NCBI GenBank assembly: GCA_917880885.1 | Contig: OU862928.1 | Span: forward strand, 38,428,962 to 38,492,961 | Direction of reading: 5' to 3' | Length of the DNA stretch: 64,000 nt | DNA from: Limnephilus marmoratus | Lineage: Eukaryota; Arthropoda; Insecta; Trichoptera; Limnephilidae | Shown: positions 9,761-20,666 of the stretch, piece after piece | Layout: each line of letters opens with the position of its first letter | Position numbering within the stretch: position 1 is the first letter of the stretch | Program-made: the position numbers and the translations under genes | Notes under the pieces: model-generated | Database searches by the model: none | What the model was told of the DNA's origin: nothing | The model's input: the letters and a program-made list of their open reading frames with translations, nothing else

Positions 9761-10975
9761 TTAATCTCAATTGGTTATGATTAAGGAGTAAACAAATAGA
9801 TAATTGATAATAAGACTAGAGATAACATAAAATTAAAGGCCACGACAAAACAATGAATTAACATTGAAACTTATTGGATGAGATAACAGAGTACCTATAC
9901 TATAAAATATTATCACACGAAAACAAGAGTTCCAGAAAGTTCGACAAATTGGAATTTGTTTTAACCCCTTAGGCTCATATATTCGCTTTTCTTAATAACT
10001 CATGTAGGTCTCGTAGAAATCGTTGTGTCTCCCTTACTATAATGATTAGAAAAATGATCTAAACAGTGTTAACCACTCCGACCCGTAAGCGTGTTTACAC
10101 GATAATATAAAATACCAGTCAAGTACAATAAGCCTGTGTTCCCACCAAAATCGTTATAAATCTGTTACTGTTCTGGTGACAACCCAAAAGTAAAAAGTAG
10201 AAGATCCATATTGAATTAAGCTTCACATTTCTAGTCAAAGTTGTCCATAGAAGTACATAAAAAGACTTATTTTGTAGAAACTATTTGCACACGCCAAATC
10301 GCCTATGTGCCGTTAGACATTGTTAATTTTTTATTAAATATCTTTGTATGAAATGGTAAAAAAAAGTGGTGACAAAATTGTTTATTATACATTTATACAA
10401 TAGAATAAGTGTTTTTTTTTTACATAATCCGTGATTTTAGTACCGTTTTCACATAAAAACATCACGTGAGTCATTTTTACAATTTTTTTTTGTTTGCATT
10501 CTAAAGTTTAATATTTATAAATGTTAATATTTATTTATAATATAACAGTTTGAAACCTTATTTCATAAACAGTTTTTAGTATTCGGATACATTCAGAAAT
10601 GTTTCATTTATAGAGCTTTAATTGCGAAGCGGAAATAACACAAAGTTTTTATAAATCTGACAGTTCGTTTAAGACAAAAAACTTGCATAATCGTAAAATA
10701 CCTGAGTGGTTAAATGTACACTTTTATGAATCTAAAGTTTCCCTCTGCAATTTGAAAAAATGTTATGTAACTTTGGGAATTTTTTATTAATTATTTTGAC
10801 ATAAAATGACAAAAGAGTTAGCTGACTATAACGATTATGATACATTTGTGTGTATTTTTACTATCACTAATTTTTATTAGAAAAAAATTAAGGCCATACA
10901 TTTTTAAAACTTTTTTAAGTTCGGCTTCAAAATTTTTATATTTCAAAAATTATATGTTTATTTCGAATTATAAAA
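9761..10975. other. Gclm intron, mostly unassigned, with one dispersed repeat
   Basis: AT-rich intron sequence. About 9962-10080 (TTAACCCCTTAGGCTCATAT, then GAAATCGTTGTGTCTCCCTT) is a dispersed repeat found inverted at 14350-14480 and in part near 4000. No genes recognised. Confidence 0.55.
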
Positions 10976-11327
10976 TTGAAGGCGTTATTTTTTCACATTT
11001 CTAAAACAGTTCTTAGTTTCCACCTTGCATGTCCTTTCCCGTGCTTCCCTGTTCCCTTCCACCTTCCCCGCCTTCCCCCTTCCTCGTCTCTTCCCTCTCC
11101 GCGAACCGTACCTTCCCCCTGCCTTTCCTCCCTGCTGCTAAAATATATGAAATACACACATTTTCATTTATACAAATTTCACAACACCAGAGCTTACAGC
11201 CTATGTTACTCACTGATAATTTACCTTTCTATTGGTGAAAGAATTTTTAAAATTAGTTTAGTGGTTTAGGCGTGAAAGCGTAACAAACAAACACACTCAC
11301 TTTCACATTTATAATATTAGTGTAGAT
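10976..11327 (+). repeat. Dispersed arthropod repeat, copy 2 (3' part)
   Basis: A pyrimidine-rich tract (11030-11130) is followed by TTAGTGGTTTAGGCGTGAAA, a run of ACAAACAAACAC and the terminus CATTTATAATATTAGTGTAG. This ending is common in arthropod dispersed repeats. It is the partner of the start seen at 7770 and 44512. Open frames over the tract are composition artefacts. Confidence 0.6.
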
Positions 11328-11769
11328 TTATTATTTTTTATCTGTAAAATTTTAAATGAAGTCATCAAATTGTACATAATTTCCAGCATGAGTATCATAA
11401 ATTTTTTTTTTATGCGACATAACTTATCTTAATTTAAAGATTACATCATGCTATCTCTCTGATGAAACGCGGCGTGATAAGTTATATGCAAACACTTGGA
11501 AGTGTTTAAACAAACGCAATGACTACGTAATATCATTATTACTGACAAAATATCATCACGATGCAAATTGCCGAGTCATCATTGTTATGTATTATTTCAA
11601 TGACCCCCTTAGGCCGATGGTCTAATCTAAGCATTTGATTAAGGATCGGAGTAGCAGATACTATCAGTAACACCCCGGTGCACTGAAAAAATGAATCAGC
11701 AGAAATTTGTTTTGGGAGTGTCGGTGTTTTGTTGTTGTTTTTATTTTTTTTTACATTCATTTCACACAT
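11328..11769. other. Gclm intron, unassigned
   Basis: No gene recognised. The sequence around 11590-11690 (GGCCGATGGTCTAATC, GTAGCAGATACTATCAG) looks like part of a dispersed repeat but could not be classed. Confidence 0.45.
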
Positions 11770-11770
11770 G

Positions 11771-12545
11771 AGGCTCTGAGGAAAATAGTTTCCATCAGGG
11801 TCTACATCATCTTTGGAGATGCTGTGTGGAGCGTCTTTTTGAGGAAAGGAAGGAGTGTACCTTGGTTAGAGACCAAAGAAAGTAATTTCTCTCAGAGCCT
11901 GTGTCATCTTTGAGGATGCTGTGCGGAGTTTTTGAGGAAAGGAATGAGTAAACTTGGTATTGAAGATACCAGAGAAAGTAATTTCTCTCAGGGCCTGTGT
12001 CATCTTTGAGGATGCTGTGTGGAGTTTTTGAGGAAAGGAATGAGTAAACTTGGTATTGAAGATACCAGAGAAAGTAATTTCTCTCAGGGCCTGTGTCATC
12101 TTTGAGGATGCTGTGCGGAGTTTTTGAGGAAAGGAATGAGTAAACTTGGTATTGAAGATACCAGAGAAAGTAATTTCTCTCAGGGCCTGTGTCATCTTTG
12201 AGGATGCTGTGTGGAGTTTTTGAGGAAAGGAATGAGTAAACTTGGTGTTGAAGATACCAGAGAAATTAATTTCTCTCAGGGCCTGTGTCATCTTTGAGGA
12301 TGCTGTGTGGAGTTTTGAGGAAAGGAATGAGTAAACTTGATATTGAAGATACCAGAGAAAGTAATTTCTCTCAGGGCCTGTGTCATCTTTGAGGATGCTG
12401 TGTGGAGTTTTTGAGGAAAGGAATGAGTAAACTTGGTATTGAAGATACCAGAGAAAGTAATTTCTCTCAGGGCCTGTGTCATCTTTGGGGATGCTGTGTG
12501 GAGCGTCTTTTTTAGGAAAGGATTGAGTAAACTTGTACGAGGAAG
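11771..12545 (+). repeat. 96-bp tandem array derived from SINE-A body
   Basis: GTGTCATC recurs at 11901, 11997, 12093, 12189, 12285, 12380 and 12476, a 96-bp period with one single-base deletion, framed by less similar units. Each unit contains GAGGATGCTGTGTGGAGTTT and a CAGAGAAAGTAATTTCTCTC inverted motif, recognisably the SINE-A body seen singly elsewhere. Because 96 is a multiple of three, a 228-codon frame is open on the - strand; this follows from the period and is not called as a gene. Confidence 0.95.
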
Positions 12546-12609
12546 GAAACACTTTGTTTGAAGTAAGGCCAATTTTACCTCACTTTTTCAAATAACAACG
12601 TTTTTCCTC

Positions 12610-12775
12610 GATTACATAGATTCCCACCCACACTCATACTTTTTCCTTCCCGGAACTTCCTCTCATTCCTTTCCCTAAAAATACCCTCCTCACAGCATCT
12701 CAAAAGATGACACAGGCCCTAAGGGGATGTTTTTTCCTCAGGGCCTCCTGTGTGAAGCTAATGCAAAAATGTCAC
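12610..12775 (-). repeat. SINE-A copy, reverse orientation
   Basis: Reading the - strand gives CACACAGGAGGCCCTGAGGA, GGGCCTGTGTCATCTTTTGA and the GGAAAGGAATGAGAGGAAGT tract in SINE-A order. The copy sits between the 96-bp array and the second Gclm exon. Intron sequence to 13069 is otherwise unassigned. Confidence 0.75.
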
Positions 12776-13069
12776 AAATAAAACACAAAAAACTGTGAAA
12801 AACATTTCACGCAGACTAATTACACATGGACAATGTGTAATTTTAATCTTTCCCTTCCAACTTCTTTCAACCTGATAACTTTCCATAAATTTGAGGGTGC
12901 CATAGTCCCACTGGCTCTGGGCAGTTGGGACTCTTGTGCGAAAACTACAAAAAAATACTAAACTATATTTCGATAAGTCTCATGTTTTGAAAAAACTGCA
13001 TTTTGAGAACAGTTTGGCGTTTTGAATTTCCTACCACATTTTAAGGTTTTTTATTATCATTTTTTTCAG

Positions 13070-13171
13070 TTTACGAGACGTTAGACATCGAGGCAATCGA
13101 CAACCTCGTACTGGCGTACAACCCCGCTGCCAGGACCGAAGGAGTCGGCAGTGACTTAACCAATGGCGACG
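13070..13171 (+). CDS. Gclm: Gclm, second visible coding exon
   Basis: Thirty-four codons between TTTTTTCAG (AG at 13068-13069) and a GTGAGT donor, phase 1 in and phase 1 out. The core IEAIDNLVLAYNPAA corresponds to the segment around LDSVIIASPP in vertebrate GCLM, part of the aldo/keto-reductase-like barrel that the modifier subunit keeps without catalytic activity. Splicing to the previous exon joins in frame with no stop. It is followed by an 828-bp intron. Confidence 0.85.
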
Positions 13172-13999
13172 GTGAGTCAACGCTTTATCAAGGTTTCATC
13201 TATCTCCAGACTGGGGTCTATATCATCTTTAGGGATGCTGTATGAGGGTCTTTGAGGAGGGAGGAAACACAGAGGCTGGCAAATCTTTCTGTTGAACTGA
13301 AGAACGAGTCACAGAAACGACTCATTCTCATGTGGCAAATGACAACCATATGCAAATGTTGGTCGTGCGTTTGGTCACCGGTGCCGAAGGGATCAATGAC
13401 GCCAGTTCCTTAGAGCGTCTTCCATTGAAATGCCGGTAGAATAAGGACAGCATTCCCATCTGATACATGTGTTCTCAAGTTTGCCATCTTGTTAAGGCGC
13501 TGTTTCCCCGCTCACAAAGAAGAAGATGGAGAGATATGTAATTACGAATGTTGGAGAGTGTGCGCTAATATTTGAAACGGTAAAATTGAAGCGAAAATTA
13601 TGAAAATGTTTAATAAAACACGACTCGTTTAAAATAGAGCAAAAATCTCTTGGGGCTGTCTACAACAGCATTTAAAGAAACACTGTGAATTTTGTCATAC
13701 ATCTAACTTGTAAAATAACTGAAACAGACGTGAAAATAATAATTTTCGGAACATACTTTGCGATTTTTTCTATCTAGGGAATTTCATATAATTTGCGTTT
13801 CGGCGTGGGGAATGCATAGATATTATCTTAAAAAATAACATATATTTTTTTAAGAGCCTAAAAACTTCAAATGTTTAAGGGGGATATGTAAGAAATCGGT
13901 AGAAATTCGGGTAGCGGCAGCTTAAGAAAGAAAGAAAAGTCAAGTTGTCAAATATTCAAAGAATTCAAATCACATTAATATGTGTTTATTTTGTTGCAG
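13172..13999. other. Gclm intron with a SINE-A scrap
   Basis: 13205-13265 carries CATCTTTAGGGATGCTGTAT, a SINE-A fragment. The rest is unassigned, including a less AT-rich part at 13270-13530 with no clear coding frame. Confidence 0.5.
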
Positions 14000-14077
14000 C
14001 CCAAGCTACGTGCGATCGCATTCTGCCTGGACTAAAGGTTCTCTGGAGCACCCTGGAGGAGAAGTATGTCAAGACTG
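14000..14077 (+). CDS. Gclm: Gclm, third visible coding exon
   Basis: Twenty-six codons between TTGTTGCAG (AG at 13998-13999) and GTGAGAAT, phase 1 in and out. The frame reads ILPGLKVLWSTLEEKYVKT, matching the family helix LQPYWEELENLVQSKK that precedes the IGTSD strand. All visible internal introns downstream of the first exon are phase 1. This is the smallest visible exon; support comes from conserved order, frame and splice borders. Confidence 0.82.
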
Positions 14078-14349
14078 GTGAGAATTGTTTCTTTATATGT
14101 AATCTTATAAACACACACAGTCCGGAATCTAGTGGTACACGCGGGAAACTGATAAATCTACATCACACACAGAACCCAAAAAAATTATCGATGCATTTTG
14201 AATTTTTTAACTATTTTTTTTTCAGCAATCGGCGTCTGCGTCAGCAAAGACGTCTGGGACTGACAGTTTGTTAATCCTCTTGCTTGGTTAATGGTTCTAT
14301 ATACGGTTAATAATTCTCTGTGGTTAATTTTTAGATTTGAATATAAAGC

Positions 14350-14480
14350 GTCGTGTTTTCTCTTTCTAACACTGTTTAGATCATATTACTCACCATGACA
14401 ATAAGGGAGACACAACGATTTCTTTGATTCCTACATGAGCTGTTCCGAAAAGCGATCAAATTAGCCTGAGGGATTAAAAC
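14350..14480 (-). repeat. Dispersed repeat, inverted copy of the 9962 repeat
   Basis: Reading the - strand gives TAATCCCTCAGGCTAATTTG and GAAATCGTTGTGTCTCCCTT, the same order as at 9962-10080. Two oppositely oriented copies therefore lie in different introns of one gene. No coding capacity. Confidence 0.6.
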
Positions 14481-14599
14481 TACTTATACCGATGACATCT
14501 GTTGAGAGACATTGAAACTACATACATATTCACATACACTTATAGCACAACTTTGTAACATCAAATATGTCAATAACTAACTAATTAATTAGTTAATTA

Positions 14600-15165
14600 A
14601 CCATCACACCGTTTCCCTACAGGGGTAGGCAGAGAGGACGAACTGCCAAACAACTCGCTCTTGGCACACACTCCTTGCCTCATTCACATTCATACATCGT
14701 CTCGTATATACTCTTCTATTATTCTGACTTTTGACATGGCCTGACTCAAGTATCTGATTCACTTGATCGTGACATATCTTCCTCCGGCATCCCCGACTTC
14801 TTTTATTCACATTTGCATAATATATTCTTCTTACACTACTTTCTTCGTTCATTCGCTCTACATGCCCAAACCATCTGAGGGTCTCTTTCTTAATCGTACT
14901 CACTACGCTTTCATCATTCTCACACGATCATATACTGTTTTACCACACACACGCCCCAGGGATCTCATTTCAACAGCATTCAGTCTACTTTCATCCTTCC
15001 TCTGATAGTTCCATGCCTCACTGCCATACATCAGAGTTGGTACCAGCACTTCATTGTGGACTGCTAGCTTTGCTTCTTTGGATAGTTTTTTATTAGCACC
15101 AATGGCATTCAGTCCCCCATTAATGGAGTTACCTGCATTTACCCTTCCCAAACACGCTATACAGA
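14600..15165 (-). mobile_element. RTE-clade non-LTR retrotransposon, 3' fragment
   Basis: Two - strand frames give the C-terminal region of an RTE-type reverse-transcriptase protein: LVPTLMYGSEAW (15172-14903) and LRWFGHVERMNEESSVRRIY (14903-14604), motifs typical of that clade. They join near 14903 with a frame change. The 5' part of the element is missing, as is usual for 5'-truncated insertions, and TTAATTAACTAATTAATTAG beyond 14600 may be its degenerate tail. It lies in the Gclm intron just before the fourth visible exon. Confidence 0.85.
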
Positions 15166-15241
15166 TACACACATAGAATGTTTATAATGTTTAATAATGT
15201 TAATTATGATTCTAAAAACTGAAGTTGTATATATTTTGTAG

Positions 15242-15427
15242 GAAGGATCCTCCAGTTAGGAGTGGCGGACATTGAGGAGGCCTGCTTCAAGAGTCTCCAC
15301 TCCTGGAGCTCAGTGCAGCCGACCATCGTGCAGATCAACCTCTCCTCATGCTGCGTAGTTCCCCCGGGTCTACAGGCCTTCTGCAAGGAGAACGATGTGC
15401 AGCTGTTGACGCACAGTGACCCGCAAG
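15242..15427 (+). CDS. Gclm: Gclm, fourth visible coding exon (signature exon)
   Basis: Sixty-two codons between TTTTGTAG (AG at 15240-15241) and GTGACC, phase 1 in and out. This exon makes the family call: VQINLSSCCVVPPGLQAFCK and NDVQLLTHSDPQ match the vertebrate GCLM block NLASCCVMPP...FDIQLLTHNDP nearly residue for residue, including the Cys-Cys pair. Before it, RILQLGVADIEEACFKSL corresponds to KIVAIGTSDLDKTQLEQL. The exon has high third-position GC compared with the AT-rich surroundings. Orthologues in other animals are about 270-285 residues; the visible exons give 253, so roughly 20-40 N-terminal residues are missing. Confidence 0.95.
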
Positions 15428-15571
15428 GTGACCTAACCTCACCCCACTTAATTGCATACTTAGGAAAGGGTTGAGACGAAGCTTAGTAACTCGGGTATGC
15501 CTCACACGTCATACGTATGTCTAGTAATGTTATATTGTCATGTAAACAAGCGTATGGGTCCGAGTGGTTAA

Positions 15572-16100
15572 CCGGTCAAATGCCGGAACATTTCGCGGAA
15601 TTTCACGGAACTTCACGAAAAAACACTAAAAAACCACCACTTTGAATTTTGAATTGAATGTTTTGTTGATAAATTTTGAGCTATTGTATATTTTATTGAC
15701 TGAAACACGTTCACAACACAATAAACTATCCACTAAAATCACATTACTTGCATTTATTACATAAATTAATAGGTTTTACGACGTTTTAATCGCGATACAA
15801 ATACATCGCGATAATGATAACGACCGTTAATTTCGCGGTAAAATCTGACAGCGCATTGTCATGGAAGAAATCGTTTTAAAAATAATCCAGTGTGGCAATT
15901 CGAGTGAAATCTTTAACACTACCTAGAGTAATGATGGCGCAAGCGATTTTGACACTGTTCTTCATACAAATGTCGTACATATAAGGGTCAAAATCGCAGA
16001 CCAAAAGTTTTTCAAAGACAATATTATTCAAATATTTGAATTATTTTCTGCGCCTGCGCATTAGGACCCGCGCGCCGGCGCGTCTCCGGCATTTGACCGG
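15572..16100. mobile_element. TTAA-site MITE (piggyBac-like), copy 1
   Basis: CCGGTCAAATGCCGGA at the left and its complement at the right are directly flanked by TTAA (15568-15571 and 16101-16104). Target site and size fit a non-autonomous piggyBac-like element. The interior includes TTTGAATTTTGAATTGAATG and TAGGTTTTACGACGTTTT, shared with 19176-19659. No transposase. Confidence 0.85.
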
Positions 16101-16280
16101 TTAATGTGGAGTCACCTTTTTCGATTAATCTTTATAAATTGGTTTACATTATGAATATCAAATATATGCTTTGTGTAAATTGAAGCTTTTCCTAATGATT
16201 CGCTCAAGTAGAACCAAAATAAAATTGTTGATTCGTTTATAAATATATTTTTTTTTCATTAGAAATGTATGAACGCATAT

Positions 16281-17240
16281 TAGAGATAAAACAGATATCC
16301 GGTAACTATCCGGTATCCGGCCTATCCGGCCTAAATTTACTATCCGGTCGGATACCAGATAGTAACTCAATATCCGGCCGGATACCGGATATTCAAAAAC
16401 TACGACAATTTCCTATAATAAAATGCAATACATTAATCTTTGTGAGGTAAATTTCAATAAAATGGCGTATAATTATGACGGCTTTTATTTAAAGTCGAAA
16501 AAGTTGCAAAAAAGCACTAAGGCCTTCCAAAAAACTTAAATTTTCTTCTGAGATATTCACTTTAATGATGAATACATAAAAAGTAAATATCTAAACTAAA
16601 AACTTTACTTAACTGTTAAAACTTACAAAAACCTCGCAGAGTAGCGAAAACTTAAATTAACATGATTAACTAATCACAATCTCCATTATAGTTGTGGTGT
16701 ATCGTAAAAGCTTCCGCCTTGTAGAGACAGATGGCGGTGACATCAGCTATCGGTAGAATCCGCTAGATGGCAAGCCGTAGTGCTTAAGCTCTCCGGCAGG
16801 GGGATCAGGGGGCCCAGAGGCGGTGTTTCAATTATCACCGGGCAGAACCATTTTAGCTAGCTCCTAGTTAGGTTGACTACCGCAGTCCCATTTGTATATG
16901 CAAAGTATAAATAAATGCAGTTAACGAACCAGATTCTATTTATTCCAAGAAGTTATCTCCATCCAAGTGTGTTGGAGAATCTGCTAGTGTGTCTTCAAAT
17001 AACAGAACACTACAATAGTGAACTAAAAATCGTAAAAAACACAGATTATTGAAATGATTAAATACTGATATTGGAGCACCATAATATACTTCTTGTTCTT
17101 CTTCTTATCAAAGAGAATATTTTGAATTAATACTCAAAATTAATGAGACAATGGGCTGAATATCCGGTTATCCGGCCATCCGGCCTCGCAGCTCGCCGGA
17201 TATCCGGTATCCGGCCAAACAACTATCCGTTTCATCTCTA
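16281..17240. mobile_element. Non-autonomous hAT-type element, TAGAGATRAAAC ends
   Basis: Begins TAGAGATAAAACAGATATCC and ends with the complement of TAGAGATGAAACGGATAG. A perfect 8-bp duplication ACGCATAT flanks it (16273-16280, 17241-17248). Subterminal regions at both ends are clusters of TATCCGG/CCGGATA motifs (16296-16392 and 17160-17228), probably transposase-binding repeats. The interior is AT-rich without a transposase frame. It lies in the last Gclm intron. Confidence 0.92.
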
Positions 17241-17654
17241 ACGCATATATGAAATAACTTAAAAAAAATACCAATGGTGGAGCACATAAATAGCCCCAAC
17301 AAAGGCGGGATTTATACCCTAACAAACATAACAAATAATTAATCGTGTACGCGTCATTCTCAAGACTCAAAGATTATGGTCAAGAATTGCCTAAACAAAT
17401 AATGAAAACATGCACTAACCTGAGGAAGATTACTCTAATATCATTTCAGTTGTAAAGAGTTGAGTAAATTTTATTGAAAGATTTGAGGAGGTTGCTTCAA
17501 AATTTGCGGAAGAAAATATTTAAGAAAATATAAAATATTGAAAATATTGGAAGATAATATCCAACCTCCGAAGAAGAAAATACTTTTACCTCCTTATTAA
17601 ATACCAAAATACAAATTGCAATAGCTCTAATACTGATTTTTTTTCTTTTTGCAG

Positions 17655-17803
17655 AAATCATCTCATCTAAAGTGCTCGGTGGCATACTGGGCGCAAACGT
17701 TGAATTCATCGACTGGTGTGTTCGTTTCCAAGTACACATAAGGTGTCGAGGGGTGCTGTCTCTTAAAGGATACATCGCTTGCGCCACAGTCGATCAACTC
17801 TAA
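17655..17803 (+). CDS. Gclm: Gclm, last coding exon with stop
   Basis: Begins after TTTTTGCAG (AG at 17653-17654) in phase 1 and ends with TAA at 17801-17803. It encodes the C-terminal 49 residues; DWCVRFQVHIRCRGVLSLKG corresponds to the vertebrate C-terminal region with VIVKSRGIIKSKG. The vertebrate tail ends in a short basic stretch, while this one ends ATVDQL. The complete splice set keeps one frame from 7216 to this stop. An antisense open frame covers the same DNA and is a shadow. Confidence 0.9.
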
Positions 17804-18250
17804 CAACATACTGTCTCAGAAGAGACGCCTGTTTAGATATAGCGCTGTAAGACAAGAGTAGTTGTGACGTCCGCTTACAACGGGTTGATGAAATTCTATA
17901 TCTTTGTGTATACCTATGACTTTGTTTTAATGTGATGGTATATCACCAGGGCGATACTAAGAGTGCCTACAAGTTTGGATTGAGGTGCAAATATACTATT
18001 TAGTATTATTATTACAGATAATATATATACAGTTTAACATATTGTTAGTGCAGGTTTTATGAATACAAAATCAACAGATTTAAAATAATTCGTTAGTTCG
18101 TCTTTGATCAAAAATTTTAAAAAAATTTCCACATCAGGTTTTAAACTTGCGATCTCTTATTACAGACCCAAGGATCTTGACGCTCTGTCACAGAAGTCGT
18201 AACTAACTTGCAGACTTAAATGGAAAACTCTTTCTCTTTATTTACATTCT
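17804..18250. other. Gclm 3' flank, presumed 3' UTR
   Basis: Sequence after the stop. No canonical AATAAA was found within the first few hundred bases, so the cleavage site is unknown and a variant signal may be used. Nothing else recognised. Confidence 0.45.
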
Positions 18251-18641
18251 GAATTTACATTATGCAACTAGTTGCGTGCATTTTCCAAATAATTGCATGA
18301 CACTAAAAAGTTATAAGTTGCACAAATTTAGTGTCGTGCAACCTTCAGTATTACAGCGACCATGGCGCCATTAGAATCAAAGGTTTTTTTTGCAATGCAC
18401 AATGTTATTGTACACAATTATCATGTAGTTACAGGAACATGCATGTCCGCTCAGCTGTTTTGCGACACTAGTTGCACCACTTTTTTATACTTAACAATTA
18501 GTTGCATACCATTAGTGGTGCTGTAATTTTGTGGCATACAACTAATGCATGCATGATGAAACTGTATGTTTCAAGTGAAACTAGTAGTGCAACTAATGAC
18601 ATAAAACAACTTGCGTGCAACTAATTGCGTGATGTAAATTC
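18251..18641. mobile_element. MITE with GAATTTACAT ends
   Basis: GAATTTACATTATGCAACTA at the left and the complement of GAATTTACATCACGCAATTA at the right form inverted ends of about 28 bp with mismatches. GTGCAACTA-like motifs recur inside. Target duplication unclear. No coding capacity. Confidence 0.75.
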
Positions 18642-18645
18642 GGCT

Positions 18646-19752
18646 TTAACAACACAACATGCAATGCAACATATTACCTTAGTGTGTACTTAGCTGTGCG
18701 CACGACCTGCACACTGAACGAGCATTCGCACGTGGTGCTCTGTTATCTATCAATTGTCAGTTTTTCGACGAATATGAAGGATTCGCAGTGTGCACGGAGC
18801 AAAGCTCTTGGACAATTGTTCATAGTTTTGCAGTGAATATATATCGTGGAAAATTAGCAGGAATGGTTGTGCATAGAGTGTGTTCGCTGTAGATGCGCGA
18901 TTAGTGCTAGCAACGCCTTCACATATCAATTGTCCAGTTGATTAGTCAGACATTTCTGAAAAATCGAAATTTGAGTTGAGTATGCAGTTATATTTAAAAG
19001 TGTACCCTCTGTCTGGTACAATACTCAGATTACTCATAAACACCACCAACATCAATTATAATGCACAAAAACTTGTATGTAGTTAATTAAACAAAATTTC
19101 AGTTGTTTTCTTGGTTACAAGTAGGATAATTCAAAATGTTATACCTCCCAGTGTTATTTTATAGCATCCTATTAACCTGTCTCGGGCCGCCCTGAAACAA
19201 GGAAATTATGCAAAGCATCACTTTGAATTTTGAATTGAATGTTTTGTGGATTAATTTTGAGCTATCGTATATTTTATTGACCGAAACACATTCCTAGAAC
19301 AAAAAACTATGTACCAAAACAACATTACTTGCGTTAATTACGTAAATTGATAGGTTTTACGATGTTTTTGTCGAGTAACACGCATCGGATTTTGACAGAA
19401 AGAATTGCGGCAAATTTGACATTTTGATGCTACAGATAAAATCATTTAAAAATATTCTGGGGTTGCCAGATGAATTAAATTTTTGCCCATATCCTGGCCA
19501 AATGTTGGCGCAAGCGATTCTGAGCTTGTCCTTCATACAAATTCTGTACATAGAAGGGTCAAAATCGCAGACAAACATATTTTTTTCGAATTTTTTTCCG
19601 CATGCATACGCACAAACCGCGCGTGGATTCGCTTAAGATTAAGATTCGCCAATAAGAGGTTAAAACTTAGTATTTAGAGATGTCTGACTTTTCAACTGGA
19701 CGATCGATACGCGAGCGTTGCAACCTTTGTTGCATTGCGTGCTGTGTTGCTA
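18646..19752. mobile_element. MITE with AACAACACAACATGCAATGC ends, split by a nested element
   Basis: The left end AACAACACAACATGCAATGC matches the complement of the right end (TGCGTGCTGTGTTGCTAA) with a few differences. A TTAA-site element (19176-19659) sits inside, so the original element was about 620 bp. Boundaries approximate by a few bases. Confidence 0.6.
19176..19659. mobile_element. TTAA-site MITE (piggyBac-like), copy 2, diverged
   Basis: Flanked by TTAA at 19172-19175 and 19660-19663. The interior matches the element at 15572 over a long stretch (TTTGAATTTTGAATTGAATG, TAGGTTTTACGATGTTTT) with many substitutions. The ends keep only CCT...AGG. Confidence 0.7.
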
Positions 19753-20159
19753 ATCTGTACGCAACTAAATATATTAATATATTTCAAAAATGAAAAACTG
19801 ATTTGCCCTTTTTTAAAAAAAATAAAAATTAGATCATAATTTACAGAATTCATTTTATTAAATTTATGATTATTGGTTTATTGTTAAATTAATTTATAAC
19901 TAAATAAAATTATTATTACTGTACCAGGTTTAACGCTTGCTTATCTTTAAATTATTATTATTATTGAAAAATTGTGTTTTAAATGATAAGAATTTTTTAT
20001 GTTAATTTTATTAAAGTACAATACATATTTGATTATACAGGTTATTTATTACTTGCATTTTAATCTGTGAGATTACAAGTGAAACATGATTGTCGAACGA
20101 ATCACACAGAAAAATAATTTTATGATGTATTCTTATGCAATATTTTTAGTTAAAGTAAA
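19753..20159. other. AT-rich unassigned sequence
   Basis: Very AT-rich with TTATTATTATTATT runs. Nothing recognised. Confidence 0.5.
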
Positions 20160-20320
20160 ACCAGATAGAGGTCGTATTCACGTCATCATAGAGCACCGTA
20201 TTGCTTCGAATTACTTAAGCACACATTCACCACTAACATTTACACATCTGCCCTGATGATGGACACTGTAACGCTGTCCGAAACGTTGGCTAAAGGAGGA
20301 GGTAGAGCAACACGGCATAA
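20160..20320 (+). mobile_element. Penelope-like element scrap with hammerhead-like core
   Basis: CTGATGA at 20253-20259, a stem made of GGACA (20261-20265) and TGTCC (20275-20279), then GAAAC from 20280 match the order CUGAUGA-stem II-GAAA of hammerhead ribozymes, which Penelope-like retroelements are known to carry. The preceding text resembles a PLE 3' region, but no reverse transcriptase is present. A cleavage triplet and stem I were not found with certainty. A second, partly inverted set lies at 21281-21360. Confidence 0.45.
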
Positions 20321-20666
20321 CACCCCAAAAACAAATAACCAAAAAGTAGGTTACACAGCTTTAGATTACCACCATGGTTTTATTTTTAGTATAACTACAG
20401 TGGCGCCCTCCTAAGTTTTCTACTCTTATTTGACAAACTGTACGTAATTAATGTTAAATCTACCACATCCTGTGGTAATTTTAATACCATTTTGGGCATT
20501 TCATGAAAAAAAGCAATTTTATTTTTGCTTGTTTTTATAACCGGCAATACCATAATAATTCCACAATTCGAAAGAAATACACTTTTGCGAAATATCTATA
20601 GGAATATGATTAGACATTTGACATTCTAGTATCTTCTGTTTTATTCTTTTTCGTACAAGATTTGTG
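20321..20666. other. Unassigned sequence
   Basis: AT-rich; contains CAGTGGCGCCCTCCTAAGTT near 20400, which may be the tail of the preceding element. No gene. Confidence 0.45.

Noticed and set aside
10976..11269. Open frames over the pyrimidine-rich tract (and at 44528-44823)
   Set aside because: Both occur in a shared dispersed repeat; proline/serine-rich frames follow from the base composition.
11866..12552. 228-codon - strand frame with internal repeats
   Set aside because: It results from a 96-bp repeat whose length is divisible by three; the unit is SINE body sequence.
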